DNA of 64,000 nt from Anodontia alba (lineage: Eukaryota; Mollusca; Bivalvia; Lucinida; Lucinidae): NCBI GenBank assembly GCA_964016985.1, contig OZ024835.1:64564828-64628827 (forward strand). Reading direction: 5' to 3'. Position numbers and translations under genes: made by a program. Below the pieces are notes generated by a model. It was not told where the DNA came from, searched no databases, and worked only from the letters and a program-made list of their open reading frames with translations. Shown here piece by piece: positions 11,775 to 23,500 of this stretch; the stretch's first letter is position 1, and each line of letters begins with the position of its first letter.

Positions 11775-12009
11775 GGTATATATGGCACTGAACACTATTG
11801 CTATCAATCTATGAGGAAGAACTCTTCATCCAAGTAGGTGCTTTCATAGTCTGGGTCTCTCTTGTCGGAAGAATGGAGACTGACAGGAAATGACTTGGAT
11901 CTTGTTCTACAAGAAAAGAAATAAATCATGATATTTTTTTTTTATTTTGCTTGCATCAGGTGTGTTTGGAGATTTGGGAGCATTCATGAGACCTGATGCA
12001 TATAATACA

Positions 12010-12240
12010 CATGAACCCATTTACGTCAAGTGGACTCTTCCACTACAACTCTTAGGACTGATCTATTTCCAATAACAGGGTGTCTGGTTAGTTTTTTTTT
12101 ATTACTATGTTTTATAGAAATTCATGTATTTAATGCAAAATGTGTGGACCATGATCAGATGCCGCATTCTGTGGCATCTATTCAGGGTCTGCACTGTTTG
12201 CTAATTACCCTTTTTGGGCCCTCTAGACTAGAATGGGTTA
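12010..12240. mobile_element. CAAACAGTG-type element, second subtype
   Basis: Shares GTGGACTCTTCCACTACAAC and GGTGTCT-GTTAGTTTTT with an inverted copy at 18002-18236; core ATGATCAGATGCCGCATTC hairpin. Confidence 0.6.
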
Positions 12241-12424
12241 ATAAAGCTATTATGTTGTTATTACATATCTTGAAACTACCCTAAAACACTGTTCATAAAA
12301 CAATAGACAACCATAAATATATCAAATTTTCGGAACCAGACTTGCTAGTTTTGGCGAATAGACCTCATCACTGACCCTCATATAAATATTCAACAAAAAA
12401 AAATGTGGAATGATATCAGATGTG

Positions 12425-13198
12425 TTGCAGGCAGATAACTCTCAAAAATTGACAAAACTTGTTCATTAGCAATCGTGAACCAGGGTCCAGTTGTTCAAAG
12501 CATCATTAGCTTAACGAGCTCGTCAAGGGTCATTTCGTTGACTGTTTTAGCAGATTCAATATATAATATTCTGATATTTTTGCTGAAAAAAAATGTGAGA
12601 TGCTTTTGCACTGTACGTAAAAGCTATTCACATTTTTTTCAGCAAAAAATTTCAGCATATTTACGTATCACTCAATGTAAATTTTAGGGAATCATTAACT
12701 AACGATGTTGTTAGCTTTGAACAACTGGGCCCAGATCTTCACAATATCAATGCACATACAGCGTTTGGTGAAAGTCCATTGATATTTACTCAAGTTATCA
12801 TCTGGAAACAAAAATAAGGACAGTGGCAGGTAGAAAACTGTCAAAAATTAATAAAATTTGCCCATTAGCAATCCCAAACCAGATCACCACAATATCAATG
12901 CACATACCAAGCTCGGTGAAAATCTATTAATAGTTATTCAAGTTATCGTCTTGAAAGGAAAATATGGATGGTGGGTGCAGGGCAGATACCTCTGTCAAAA
13001 TTTGATGAAATTTGCCCATTATCTATCCCAAAGCAAATCTCCACAATATCAATGTACATATCAGGTTTGGTGAAAATCTATTGATATTTACTCCAGCTAT
13101 CGTCTGGAAATGAAAATATGGACAGAGGGATATACAATCAAGGGACAGACAACCAACATGAAACCATAACATCCCACCACTACTGTGTGGTGGGGTAT
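12425..13198 (+). repeat. Tandem array, about 150-base units
   Basis: CACAATATCAATGCACATAC recurs at about 12738, 12889 and 13040; a fourth unit is split by the family G MITE at 12491. The right end (CCCACCACTACTGTGTGGTG) was the target of a SINE. Confidence 0.75.
12491..12730. mobile_element. Family G MITE inside a tandem repeat
   Basis: Inserted in a repeat unit reading AAACCAGATC; left AACCAG, right CAGATC, consistent with CAG duplication. Confidence 0.72.
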
Positions 13199-13513
13199 TT
13201 TTTTTTTTTTTTTTGTGTTGAGGTTTTACGACCCAGTCAACCCAATGGGGTCATGTCGAGCGCGGTCAGTTTACCTAACCACACGTTTACTAGGCAGGCT
13301 TAGTCCTCTAAGCAGTTAACCAGTATTGTGCACATTATTTCGCCAGAAACTGACAACTGCCCTTCTTGAATCAGCGGAAGGGAGAGAATGACCGTAGAAA
13401 ATATTTTATGATCAATTTCCACGAAAGAATGTTGCCGACCTTGGTGGGTGTTGAACCCACGACCTCCTGGTCTCCAGTCGGACGGCGCATCCAACTGAGC
13501 CACCGAGGCCGGC
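13199..13513 (-). mobile_element. tRNA-derived SINE, full length, with target duplication
   Basis: Read on the minus strand, the head is GCCTCGGTGGCTCAGTTGGATG (A box TGGCTCAGTTGG) with GTGGGTTCAACACC (B box). The body includes AAGGGCAGTTGTCAGTTTC. The tail GTAAAACCTCAACACAA ends in an A tract (T tract on the plus strand). The duplication GTGTGGTGGGGTAT lies at 13185-13198 and 13514-13527. About 300 bases, the family's reference copy in this window. Confidence 0.9.
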
Positions 13514-13553
13514 GTGTGGTGGGGTATAAAAGGCCAAATTCACATACCAGCAC

Positions 13554-13780
13554 ATTAACCCATTGTAGTCGGGAGACCCATAAAAGAGTAATTGGCAAAC
13601 AGTGCAGACCCAGATCAGACGCTGCAGAATGTGGTGTTATCAAGGTCTCCACTGTTTGCAAATAGTTTAGCCATTTTTCTCTAGGAATATGTAAATCTCA
13701 TAGCTGGACATATCTAAAATTGAAATTGGACTCTTCCAATATATAGTGTGGGAGAGTCTATTCAGAATACAACGGGTTAA
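13554..13780. mobile_element. Family O TTAA MITE
   Basis: TTAACCCATTGTAGTCGGG at the left and ACAACGGGTTAA at the right. Hairpin GGCAAACAGTGCAGACCCAG and TCTCCACTGTTTGC. A third TTAA type with the same stem. Confidence 0.8.
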
Positions 13781-14163
13781 AGTTTGATCTGGATCTATAA
13801 TGTTTGCTCAAAATTTTTAGCATAAATATGGCAGCACAAATATTTATATCCTAGTAACACTTTTTTTTTTTTTTAAGAAAACATGAAAGAAAAATCTAGG
13901 TTTTACCAGAAGATAGGATTACTGGATTGCCCAAAACACACATTTGTTTTGTTTGGCCTAAGTCTACTGTTGGTTTCACAGAATAGAATAGTGTTATAAG
14001 TCAACAGCAAATGTTTTATAACAATTTCAACAAAAAATATACATATCTGTTTTTGTTTCCCAATGGAAATATAGTGTTGTGAGTACATCCTAATGGAAAT
14101 ATAGTGTTGTGAGTACTCACTAGAAGCACCTTGATGAGGCAAGTCAGTTCTAAGGATTACGTC

Positions 14164-14352
14164 ATAGCTCCCAATAAGGTACTTTGTTTTCAATCAGCAA
14201 ATATTGATATTTTTATTTTTCCATGGAAACATATGTTGTCAGTACTCATTAGAAGTGCCTCCTTGAGGCACTTCTAATGAGTACCCACAACAAATGTTCT
14301 CCTTCATGGAGAAATAAGAAGAAAAATTATTTCCATGGTATCAAGAGCTATA
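14164..14352. mobile_element. Family B MITE at the 3' end of the clavesin-like gene
   Basis: Starts 22 bases downstream of the stop codon of the minus-strand gene, so it probably forms part of the 3' UTR. A partial second hairpin arm lies at 14060-14160. Confidence 0.75.
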
Positions 14353-14374
14353 CTGTAATAATGCTATATAATTC

Positions 14375-14563
14375 TTACTTGATATGTGGCTGATTCGGCC
14401 AGTAGATATGTTTATCACTAAAGCTGAAATTCTCATCTCCAATTAGCTGTTTGGCCCAGTACTGGTTATTGTAAGGTGGTTCCATGCCTCCCAGCTCAGC
14501 TGGTAACACTTCTTTATGTATAGCTTGATGCAGGGTACCAAGATTGATCCCATGGAAATGTAT
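14375..14563 (-). CDS. CLVS-like: Clavesin-like gene, coding exon 4 with stop
   Basis: This exon encodes residues 226-287 and a TAA stop. It begins IHFHGINLG after a ttttcag acceptor, contains [10 protein letters not shown], and ends NQPHIK. A possible AATAAA on the minus strand lies near 14213, inside a family B hairpin, so the poly(A) signal could be transposon-supplied; this is only a suggestion. Confidence 0.9.
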   Translation of the reverse strand: MHFHGINLGTLHQAIHKEVLPAELGGMEPPYNNQYWAKQLIGDENFSFSDKHIYWPNQPHIK

Positions 14564-17500
14564 CTGAAAAGTTATCAGTTGAACCATGTCATACAAAAAC
14601 ACACATTTCGTGGGAAGGGGGGTGGGGGGTGGGGGGGTTGGGGAGGGGGGGGGGAGGGAGAGGGAAAATATAGTTCCAAAAGAAATATCTGACATGGAAA
14701 TATTTGCAGTTACTCTTAAAGAAAGAATTTCCTTTAAGAGTAGCCCTTATTTTTCAAAAATTACAAATACAAGAGAGGCAACTTTCTATCCATATAAGAG
14801 CTGTTGCAAAACAGCATAACTCGCCTAAATCATGTTTTGCCCCTAAACCTTTCACATAAATTTTTTTCTAAGTGTGTGACCTTGACCTCAGGAATTATTT
14901 TTACGCACATCCAGGAAAACCTTGAAAACAACTATCCCTAGAATCGCTTATAAACTAGGGGCTACACTTAAAGGAAAGAATTTGCTCCCTGAAGGAGCAA
15001 ATTCTTTTCTTTAAATGCAGTCCCTATAGTTAAGAGGCAAAATATTGAAGCTAATGTCACTTTATTATAAATATTGTTCTTAACCCTTAAAGCGCCAAGA
15101 AAATCTGCATCGGAAAATGTCGTCTGTTTTTGTCGTCTGCTGAATATACTGTTACGACCGAGCACTCCTACCTTCGATTATCTGCCTTGGCAGATTACGC
15201 ATAGCTTCTAAGTATATATACAATCTCTGACAACTGTGTCAGGGAGTCGACTCTTTGACTCAGTGGTTAGAGCATTGGATTTTTATCCGGAGGACCGGGT
15301 TCGATTTCCAGGAAAGACGGAATATTTTTTCAGCTATGCTTCATTCCTTTGTTACAGCTTTCGTGTCGTAAGATGGGGGCTCATCCGGAATAGGACTTTA
15401 TATGCCGAAAATGGCTTCACATCATCATAAATGATGACTTCCTTGAAGAGGGCGAGTGTTACGACCGAGCACTCCTACCTTCGATTATCTGCCTTGGCAG
15501 ATTACGCATAGCTTCTAAGTATATATACAATCTCTGACAGCTGAGGGAGTCGACTCTTTGGCTCAGTGGTTAGAGCATTGGATTTTTATCCGGGAGGACC
15601 GGGTTCGATTTCCAGGAAAGACGGAATATTTTTTCAGCTATGCTTCATTCCTTTGTTACGGCTTTCATGTCGTAAGAATACTTGCAAACTTTTCAAACCT
15701 TTTTTTTTTGCATACAGGCAAACAGTGTGGACCCAGATCAGACTGCTCCTAAAGGAGCAGTCTGATCTCGGTTAGGAGCAGTCTGATCTGGGTCCACACT
15801 GTTTGCAGGAATCACTTTTAAAATCACAAGCAGAAGACAAAGCAGACGACAATTGTTGTGATTGGTGCTTTAAGGGTTAAGCATGTTACACACATGCCTA
15901 ATCATAGGTCTAGATAAGAGTGGGTATCAGGTAAATAATTTTCTTATTTCTCGATGAAAACATATGTTGTGGGTACTCATTAGAAGTGCCTCATTAAGTA
16001 ACAAGAAAAATAAAGATACTTTTTGGTTGAAAAAAGCGCCTTATCAAGAGCTATGCCTAATGTGGGTAATGAGCATTACCCTTTGGTTGGGCTGGTACAA
16101 CATAGAACATCAGACCAACATCTTACATCAGGGCAAATATCCTCATGAATTACTACAATCCAGAGGCTCAGGCAATACCTTTTAAATGCTTTAACCAAAA
16201 ACTTTAACCAAGGTCGACGCCCTCACTGACTCCAATGCCATGGTGACTGCTAAAGGTCCACCTGTACTTTCATACAGGCAACTGAAGAGGTTTTTTCCTT
16301 TGAAAAAAAATATCAGTTGCTCTTATTGTATATGTGAACATGTGAGCTTGTGCATTCTAATCAAGAACTCTGCTTTTCAGCTCTGTACTTTTTACTAGTA
16401 ACCATTCTATGACAGTGGTTCTTGTATTCTTCATTCTTTATAAGACTTCATATTTACCCTTGTCCTGCTGAATAAATTAAGAAGCCATGCCCTTTTCAAA
16501 TTTTCAGCCAATCAGATTATTTGATCCAGATTGTTGATATAAGTGCACATTCTGAATGGCAAATAGTGCAGATCCAGATCAGTTGGCTTCTTAGAAGCCA
16601 ACTGATCTGAACCTACACTGTTTGCAAAGGCAGGGTATATCTGGGATCAGCAGAACAAGGGTAAACTCATTGGCCCCTGAAGCTGATAGGAGCTAGATTA
16701 CCTATGATGCTTATCAGCCATATATATCTGTGGTGCTAAGATAGATATCAGTGCCTGTCTCCCTGAGGCTTTTTTCTGATCAATAGTCATTATAATCTGA
16801 TGGGTAATATTAACCCTTGCCATGCTGAATAAATTGATGCCATGCCCACTTCTAATTGTCAGTCAATCAGATGACTTGATCCAGATCTTTGATACAAATT
16901 CACATACTGAATGACAAACAGTGCAGATCCAGATCAGTTGGCTTCTGGATCTACACTGTTTGCAAAGGCAGAGTATATCCGGGTTCAGCAGGACAAGGGA
17001 TAAAATGTTTAATATGTTATTTTGCTTTGTGTTGTTTTTACTTTCCTGGGCCCAGTTGTGCAAAGCTAACGATGTCGTTAGTTAACGATTCGTTAAAATT
17101 TACATCGAGTGATACGCAAATATGCTGAAATTTTTTGCTGAAAAAATATCAGAATATTGTGTATTGAATCCGCTAAAACAGTTAACAAAATGACCCTTAA
17201 CGAGTTTGTTAAGCTAACGACACTCAGAACAACTGGGCCCTGGTTATAATACAGAATTATTGCAAGTATGGTAAGCTTCATTCTGATACCAAATTTATTT
17301 TCATGCAATTAATTAACAAGCATGTAGGACAGAAAATGGGCCATTATAATGTTTTTGACTTACCAATTGTTTGTGTTGAGGTTTTATGGCCCAGTCAACC
17401 TCATTAGGTTATGTCAATTAAGGGTGGTAGGTTTACCTAACCACACCTTTTGTTTGTTTGTGTTGAGGTTTTACGGCCCAGTCAACCCAATAGGGTCATG

Positions 17501-20500
17501 TCGAGCGTGGTCAGTTTACCTAACCACACGTTTACTTGGCAGGCTTAGTCCTCTAAGCGATTAACCAGTATTGTGCACATTCCTTCGCCAGAAACTGACA
17601 ACTGCCCTTCTTGAATCAGCGGAAGGGAGAGAATGACCATAAAAAATATTTCATGATCAATCTCCATGAAAGAATGTTGCCGACCTCAGCGGCGGCTAAA
17701 CCCGCAACCTCCTGGTCTCCAGTCGGACGGCGCATCCAACTGAGCCACCGACTGGAGGCTAACCACACCTTTACTGGGCAGTCCATTGCTGTGTGGCACT
17801 GTGATCTGTGATTCTGAAGAAGCCAACTAACCTGGATCAGTGGATCTGCATCATTTGCAAAGGCAACGCATATATCAAGGTTAAGCAAGACCAGGGTTAA
17901 TATTTTTTCCATGTTAATCCGCTGATCCAGGTCAGCTGGCATCTTCAGAGCTCCGAAGTCTACATCTGAACATTCTGCTAAACATATTTTAGTCACAGAA
18001 ACCCCTTAAAGGGCAACTGATAAACAGTACACACCCAGATCAGGGTTTCACCTTTGTATTAGAGCTGAGGATCTTTTTTTTTTATTAGAGCTGATAAGGG
18101 TCTACACTGTTTACATCAAATACAGGAATTTCTACAAAACATAGTAATAATAAAAACTAATGAGACACCCTGCTTCTGGAAATAGACCAGTCCAAAGAGT
18201 TGTAGTAGAAAAGTCCATTCCTTAAAAGGGTTAAACCTACCTTGTTCCTATTTTTCTCCTTCAAGAAAGGTTTCAACATCTTGAAGACTGCTTCAATATA
18301 CCAGGGCTGGTTTACAAAATGGATAGCACTAAATCTGGCAGGAAAGCAATCCTAAAATACATGTATATAAGCATAATAAGTTACTGCATTATGGGATTTA
18401 CCTCATATACATTTTAACCTTTGGATCTCAGTAGCATAGCTACAGATAAGAGGGGTATCCACATAGATATTTTTCTTATTTCTCCACGAAAACATATGTC
18501 GTGGGTACTCATTAGAAGCGCCTCACCAAGGCGCTTCTAATGAGTACCACAACATATGTTTTAGTGGCAAAATAAGAAAGATATCAGCATTTTTTGGATG
18601 AAAAAAGTGCCTTATCTGTTGCTATGTCAGTAGTACCCTCTGTTATTTACAACCAGCAGGTTAACTTTTTTAATTTAAATAATATATATAGCTACAGCTT
18701 GAGATAAGAGGGAGAATCAGAAAAAAAAAAAAAAAAAGTTATGGCTACTCATTAGAAGCGCCAACAATTTTGCTTGAAAAAATGCCTTTCTGGCGCTATG
18801 TAGAATACATGTACATGGTAATTTTGACTGCCTAGTATTAATATATAGGTTCTGCCCATCTTTACCCTAAGTATTCAGACACCTCAACGCCTAACTACAC
18901 TTGCTCTAAAATTTGAACAAGTACAATTTACTATCAATTGTTGTGTCTAAAAATTGCTGGATGAGGGGCAAACATTGTATACCCTTATAAGACGCTGCAG
19001 GATGCGTATTCTGCGGCATCTCATCTAGGTCTACACTTTTTGCTCAGGCTTGTGTGTACAAATTTTTATGGTATATCAGGGATTATTCTGGCCCAAGATT
19101 TTTGTGAGAGAAAAAATCCCATTTGGACAAAAACAGTGAGAGATTTTCAAATTCAGTGAGATTTTTTTTTCGCTCGCTCGGACAAACTGAGTGAGATTTT
19201 TTTTTTTTTTTTTTTTGTAAAGGCCAGATTTTGTATCAGAATTGTATGTATAAGTATTATTACTGCTTATTTTGTAATGTATTCTAAATCAGGTTAATAA
19301 AATTTTTATATATAGGGTGTTTGATTATTTTAAGTATCATTATTTTCATGTTTACTACAAGTGTTTATATATAAATTTGAACTTTCTGGAAAATCATGTT
19401 TAAATAACAAGTTGTTTATATTCTTTTTAGATTTTCCAAATGGAATAGTCTAGATTAAGCTATTTTTGGCATGTCACAGAACATTTAAATTTTTCTTGAC
19501 AAATACTGGAAAATAAGTGATGCTTCTAGTACTCTATTTTTTCTTTAGAATGTTCTTTGATATTATATAAGGAGAGAAGATTTTCATATGAGCATCTTTG
19601 TACACTTTCATTTTTTATTGGATTACTTCAATGTTTCATTAATTCTGGAATTAAACTCTGAATTCAGGGACTTTAAATTGTGGGATCAGAAACTGCAATT
19701 CAAAGGATTTGTTTCAGAAATTCTTCAGGAATTATTTCTCTGGGATTTTGTGACATTATCCAATGATTTTGTTTACCTGGGAGTTCCAATTCATATACTC
19801 ATAATTTTTCTTTAGGACTCACAAATTTTATAAAATTGAGTCCCTGAACTCATAAAAAAACAGTATATATCTGCTCTAAAATATATTACAGATTCATGAT
19901 TTTCTCACAGGACTTATGGAATTTCAATTGAGACTGAACAGAATCAAACTGTAAATAAAATTATCTTGAAAGGTACCGTTTACATTTATTTTTCTGTCTT
20001 GCACATTTTCTTATTTTTGTTATCAACTAATACTGTAAATAATTTTAAAGCTTGTTGCTGGTTTCACTTTCATTTCTTACTCGTTACGCCTGGCTCGTAA
20101 TAAAATGCAAACGGCTGAATAAGGGCTTCATGGGCTTGTTATTCATCAAGCTCAGCTCGGTCTTGTGTTTGATCCGAGATCGTCATCCGAATCAGGGGAG
20201 GAGAGCGTGGCCGCTTCTGTCGAGCTGGGTTGTGCTCGAACAAGATACTTTAACATGTTGCCATCCCGACTGGACGGCTTCGGGTCGGATAATTTTCTTT
20301 CTTTTTTTTTCCGAGTCGGCGGACATGTTTTTGCTGACTCGAGGTAGCGATCAAATAAACGCTTACTTAAACCAGAGACCGACAATGAGTTTTTACGATA
20401 AAGCTTTTCAATGATACAGATTAATGAATGGTTACCTGCGTTCGTATGTGTAATGAATTTTGGCGCCACAATAATTCAGAAACCGGTCAAACAGAACAGT

Positions 20501-23500
20501 CCGATAGTCTCGAAATGAACCGCATGTGCAAAATAGGAACTTAACGGCGCGAAACGAGAAAAATTCAGCGTGCGATTTTTTTTCTCACTCCTGGAATTTT
20601 GATGCGATTTCTTGCAAAAAAATGCGAGAATATCGCGAAATCGCGCCAGAAAATGATCCCTGGTATATACAGTAAAAAGAAATGCTTAAATAGCTACACC
20701 ACAACCTCTTTATAACACTGTTGTAGGGGTCCATAGCATAAACCGTGTTAGTTAAACAACCGTGTTATATCCAAACAAAAAAATGTATAGATTATATTGA
20801 AAAATGACCATTTATGGTCATTTTTCAATATAATCTATACATTTTTGGGATCCATCTTTGAACCGTGTTATATACAAAACCGTGTTATAACGAACCGTGT
20901 TATAAAGAGGTTGTGGTGTATTTTTCAGATTTTAGCGCATCAAACTGCTATAAATAGAAAATCCCAAATGTTACATTATTGGTCCTGGACAAGAACATTT
21001 TAAGTGTTTTCTTCCATATATGGACATCATACGGCCATCTTGGTCAGTGGATTGTGAACATGTAAACTCTAGAATTCTACCCTGGGATAGACTGGCCTGA
21101 GCAAACAGTGTAGACTCAGATCAGACCAGTTTTTAAATGATAATTATTTGGTGTTTTATATCCCTTTTAACATTGTTTAAGTCATATCGATCAAGATAAT
21201 GGGAGGCATCACGAAAACATGCCTATATAGTTTTGACCCCCTTCAACCCCACTTTTATATAGTAAAACTGGGGTTTACAGGGGTATACATTATTTTTCTT
21301 ATTTCTGCTCAAAACATAAATTGTGGGTACATGTTAGAACCGCCTCACTGAGGCATTTCTAATGAGTACCCACATTCTATGTTTTGAGCAGAAATAAGAA
21401 AAATGTCAGAGTTTTTTTATCTCAAAATTTTGAGTTATTTGGAGGAGAAATTTTCTATATATTTGAATAGGCAGGTTTTCATAATGGTAATAATGAAAGG
21501 CTCTGTGCAATAATGAATCATCATTCAGTGACCATGACCTGCTGGATTCGACCTGGGACCTCATTATCAGATGTCAGCAATGCAAACCACTTGGACACCT
21601 GGACACTTCAACCAGCTTTTATACACATCAGTGCTCCAGCTAGGATTTTAGAGCAGAGGGGTGCCAGGTAGGGCACTTTCTGTGCGGTCATAAAGGAATG
21701 AGGGCACCTTGTGTCATGTGATATGCTAAGTATCATGACATTTTACAAAATATAATCCCATTCCACAATAAATGCCTCAGACTAGAATACACATAAAACT
21801 GACCTTTACACATTCATACATGTAACTTTTTTTAATTTTTGTCCGATTTTCATGAAATTTTCAGCAAAATGTCGGGTTTTATGTCTGAAATTAAAATAAG
21901 GCAGAGGGCGGCTTCAGATGGGCGGAGGGGCGGAAGGAGAGGCCCACCCCTCTACATACGGCTAGCTGGAGCACATTTTGACATGAACAGGCAGTAAAAT
22001 GAACTTGTTCAAATTTTAGGACAAACATGTTAAGGAGCTCCAGATAATGTGCTTTTCAAACCAATAAATGATATTTTTCTTATTTCTGTACAAAAACATT
22101 ATGTTGTGGTGCTCATTAGAAGCGCTTCAATGAGGTGCTACTAATGAGCACTAACAACATATATTTTTGTTTTGAAATAAGAAAAAACATTCCTGATACT
22201 TCCTCTTATCTAGATCTATGTATCTTAACCCTTAAACTGCCAGTCACAACAATTGTCATCTGCTTTGTCATCTGCTTGTGATTTTAAAAGTCATTTTTGC
22301 AAACAGTGTGGACCCAGATCAGACTGCTCCTCTAGGAGCAGTCTGATCAAGGTCCACACTGCTTGCCTGTATGCTAAATTAGGTTTGAAAAGTTTGCAAG
22401 AATATTCAGAAGACGACCTTAACAGACGACATTTTCAAATGCAGGTTTTCTTGACATTTAAATCGTTAATATTTAGGATAAATATGGTAGCGATATAATG
22501 AGGCCACAGTTTACCTGTAATCCCTCAATCATCAGCTTGAGAATTTTTGGGTTGAGCCACGTTGACTGTCGGAAGGTGAACTGACTCCAGTCAACCACAA
22601 TTACAAATCCATTGATCTGACAAGCTTCCTCGTCAATCAACTTTTCCAGTGTCAATAACAATGCCCGATAAATAGATGAAAGACCATAGCGAGTATTGTC
22701 CCAGTTGGCGGAATATAGCACAATAATCTTACGTCCTGAACTGTCACATTTCTCCAAAACGGCAGGAATACCATCAAACAAAGCCTCTTTTATGCTTTTT
22801 TCTGAGGCTTGAAAGTTTAAGAAAAGATTAGGGTTATCTTGTCTGTATTCGAAATATCGACCAAACAGCTTGAAGGCTTCAAATGTGTCAAATTTTCTAG
22901 CTCTCAAGAATCGTAAAATGAAGGCATCATCGGTCCTTAGAAAATCTGTTGAAAAAATAAAAACACAGAATGTGAGTCTCAAAACATTATACATTGTACC
23001 AGATGATATACAGTCAAAACAGTGTTAAGCAAGCACCTGAGGAAAAGGAAAAATAGTGGTTGCGGTGCTTGCTAAATACAGGTTAGTTTACACTTATTTG
23101 GCCTTTAAGGAATCAAAGTTATGCCCTCTTAACCATGATCCTGTTGACCCTAAATATATGCCCTGCCTTTGCAAACAGTGTAGATCCAGATCAGAGTTGG
23201 TTTCTTCAGAAGCCAATTGATCTGGACCTGCACACAGCGAGGTACTTCTAATGAGTACCCACAACATATGTTTTTATGGAGAACTGGAGAAAACTATCCC
23301 AGAATTATCACCAAGTACACCACTTTAACAAGTCCTCTGTAATCTATATCTTTTTGTTTGAATACAAAACTTTAAGGGTCCACCTTTCGGGTGCAGAAAT
23401 ATGAAAACTACCAGTCGGGAGATCCCTAAACGGGTAATTGGCAAACAGAGCAGACCCAGATAAGACGCCGCAGAACATGGTGTCTGATCAGGGTCTTCAC

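Larger units (their letters stand above)
9870..11920 (+). repeat. Tandem array, about eight units of about 200 bases
   Basis: ATGGAGACTGACTGGAAATG recurs near 9990, 10425, 10635, 10846, 11050, 11242, 11434 and 11872, with GGTACCCAA-ACTATTACTAT and GGAAGAACTCTTCATCCAAG between. Family C MITEs at 10094 and 11563 account for the longer gaps. Confidence 0.8.

Noticed and set aside
9870..11920. A CRISPR-like array of spaced repeats
   Set aside because: The host is eukaryotic, units are about 200 bases with no short repeat/unique spacer pattern; it is a satellite-like tandem array.
13366..13665. A frame reading like [20 protein letters not shown]
   Set aside because: It is the SINE tRNA head translated; the same peptide recurs at 17611. 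Not a gene.
15249..15320. Functional tRNA genes at the TRIM LTRs, SINE heads, 31668 and 42800
   Set aside because: A and B boxes are present but acceptor and anticodon stems do not pair convincingly, and each lies inside a repeat.
15150..15677. A simple tandem duplication of a SINE
   Set aside because: The break points fall exactly at LTR-like ends, followed by a PBS-like and preceded by a purine tract, with a target duplication outside. A random duplication would not give these.
20152..20469. A 105-codon frame on the minus strand rich in charged residues
   Set aside because: It lies inside the CAGGG transposon, overlaps a similar-length frame on the other strand, and shows no domain or conserved motif.
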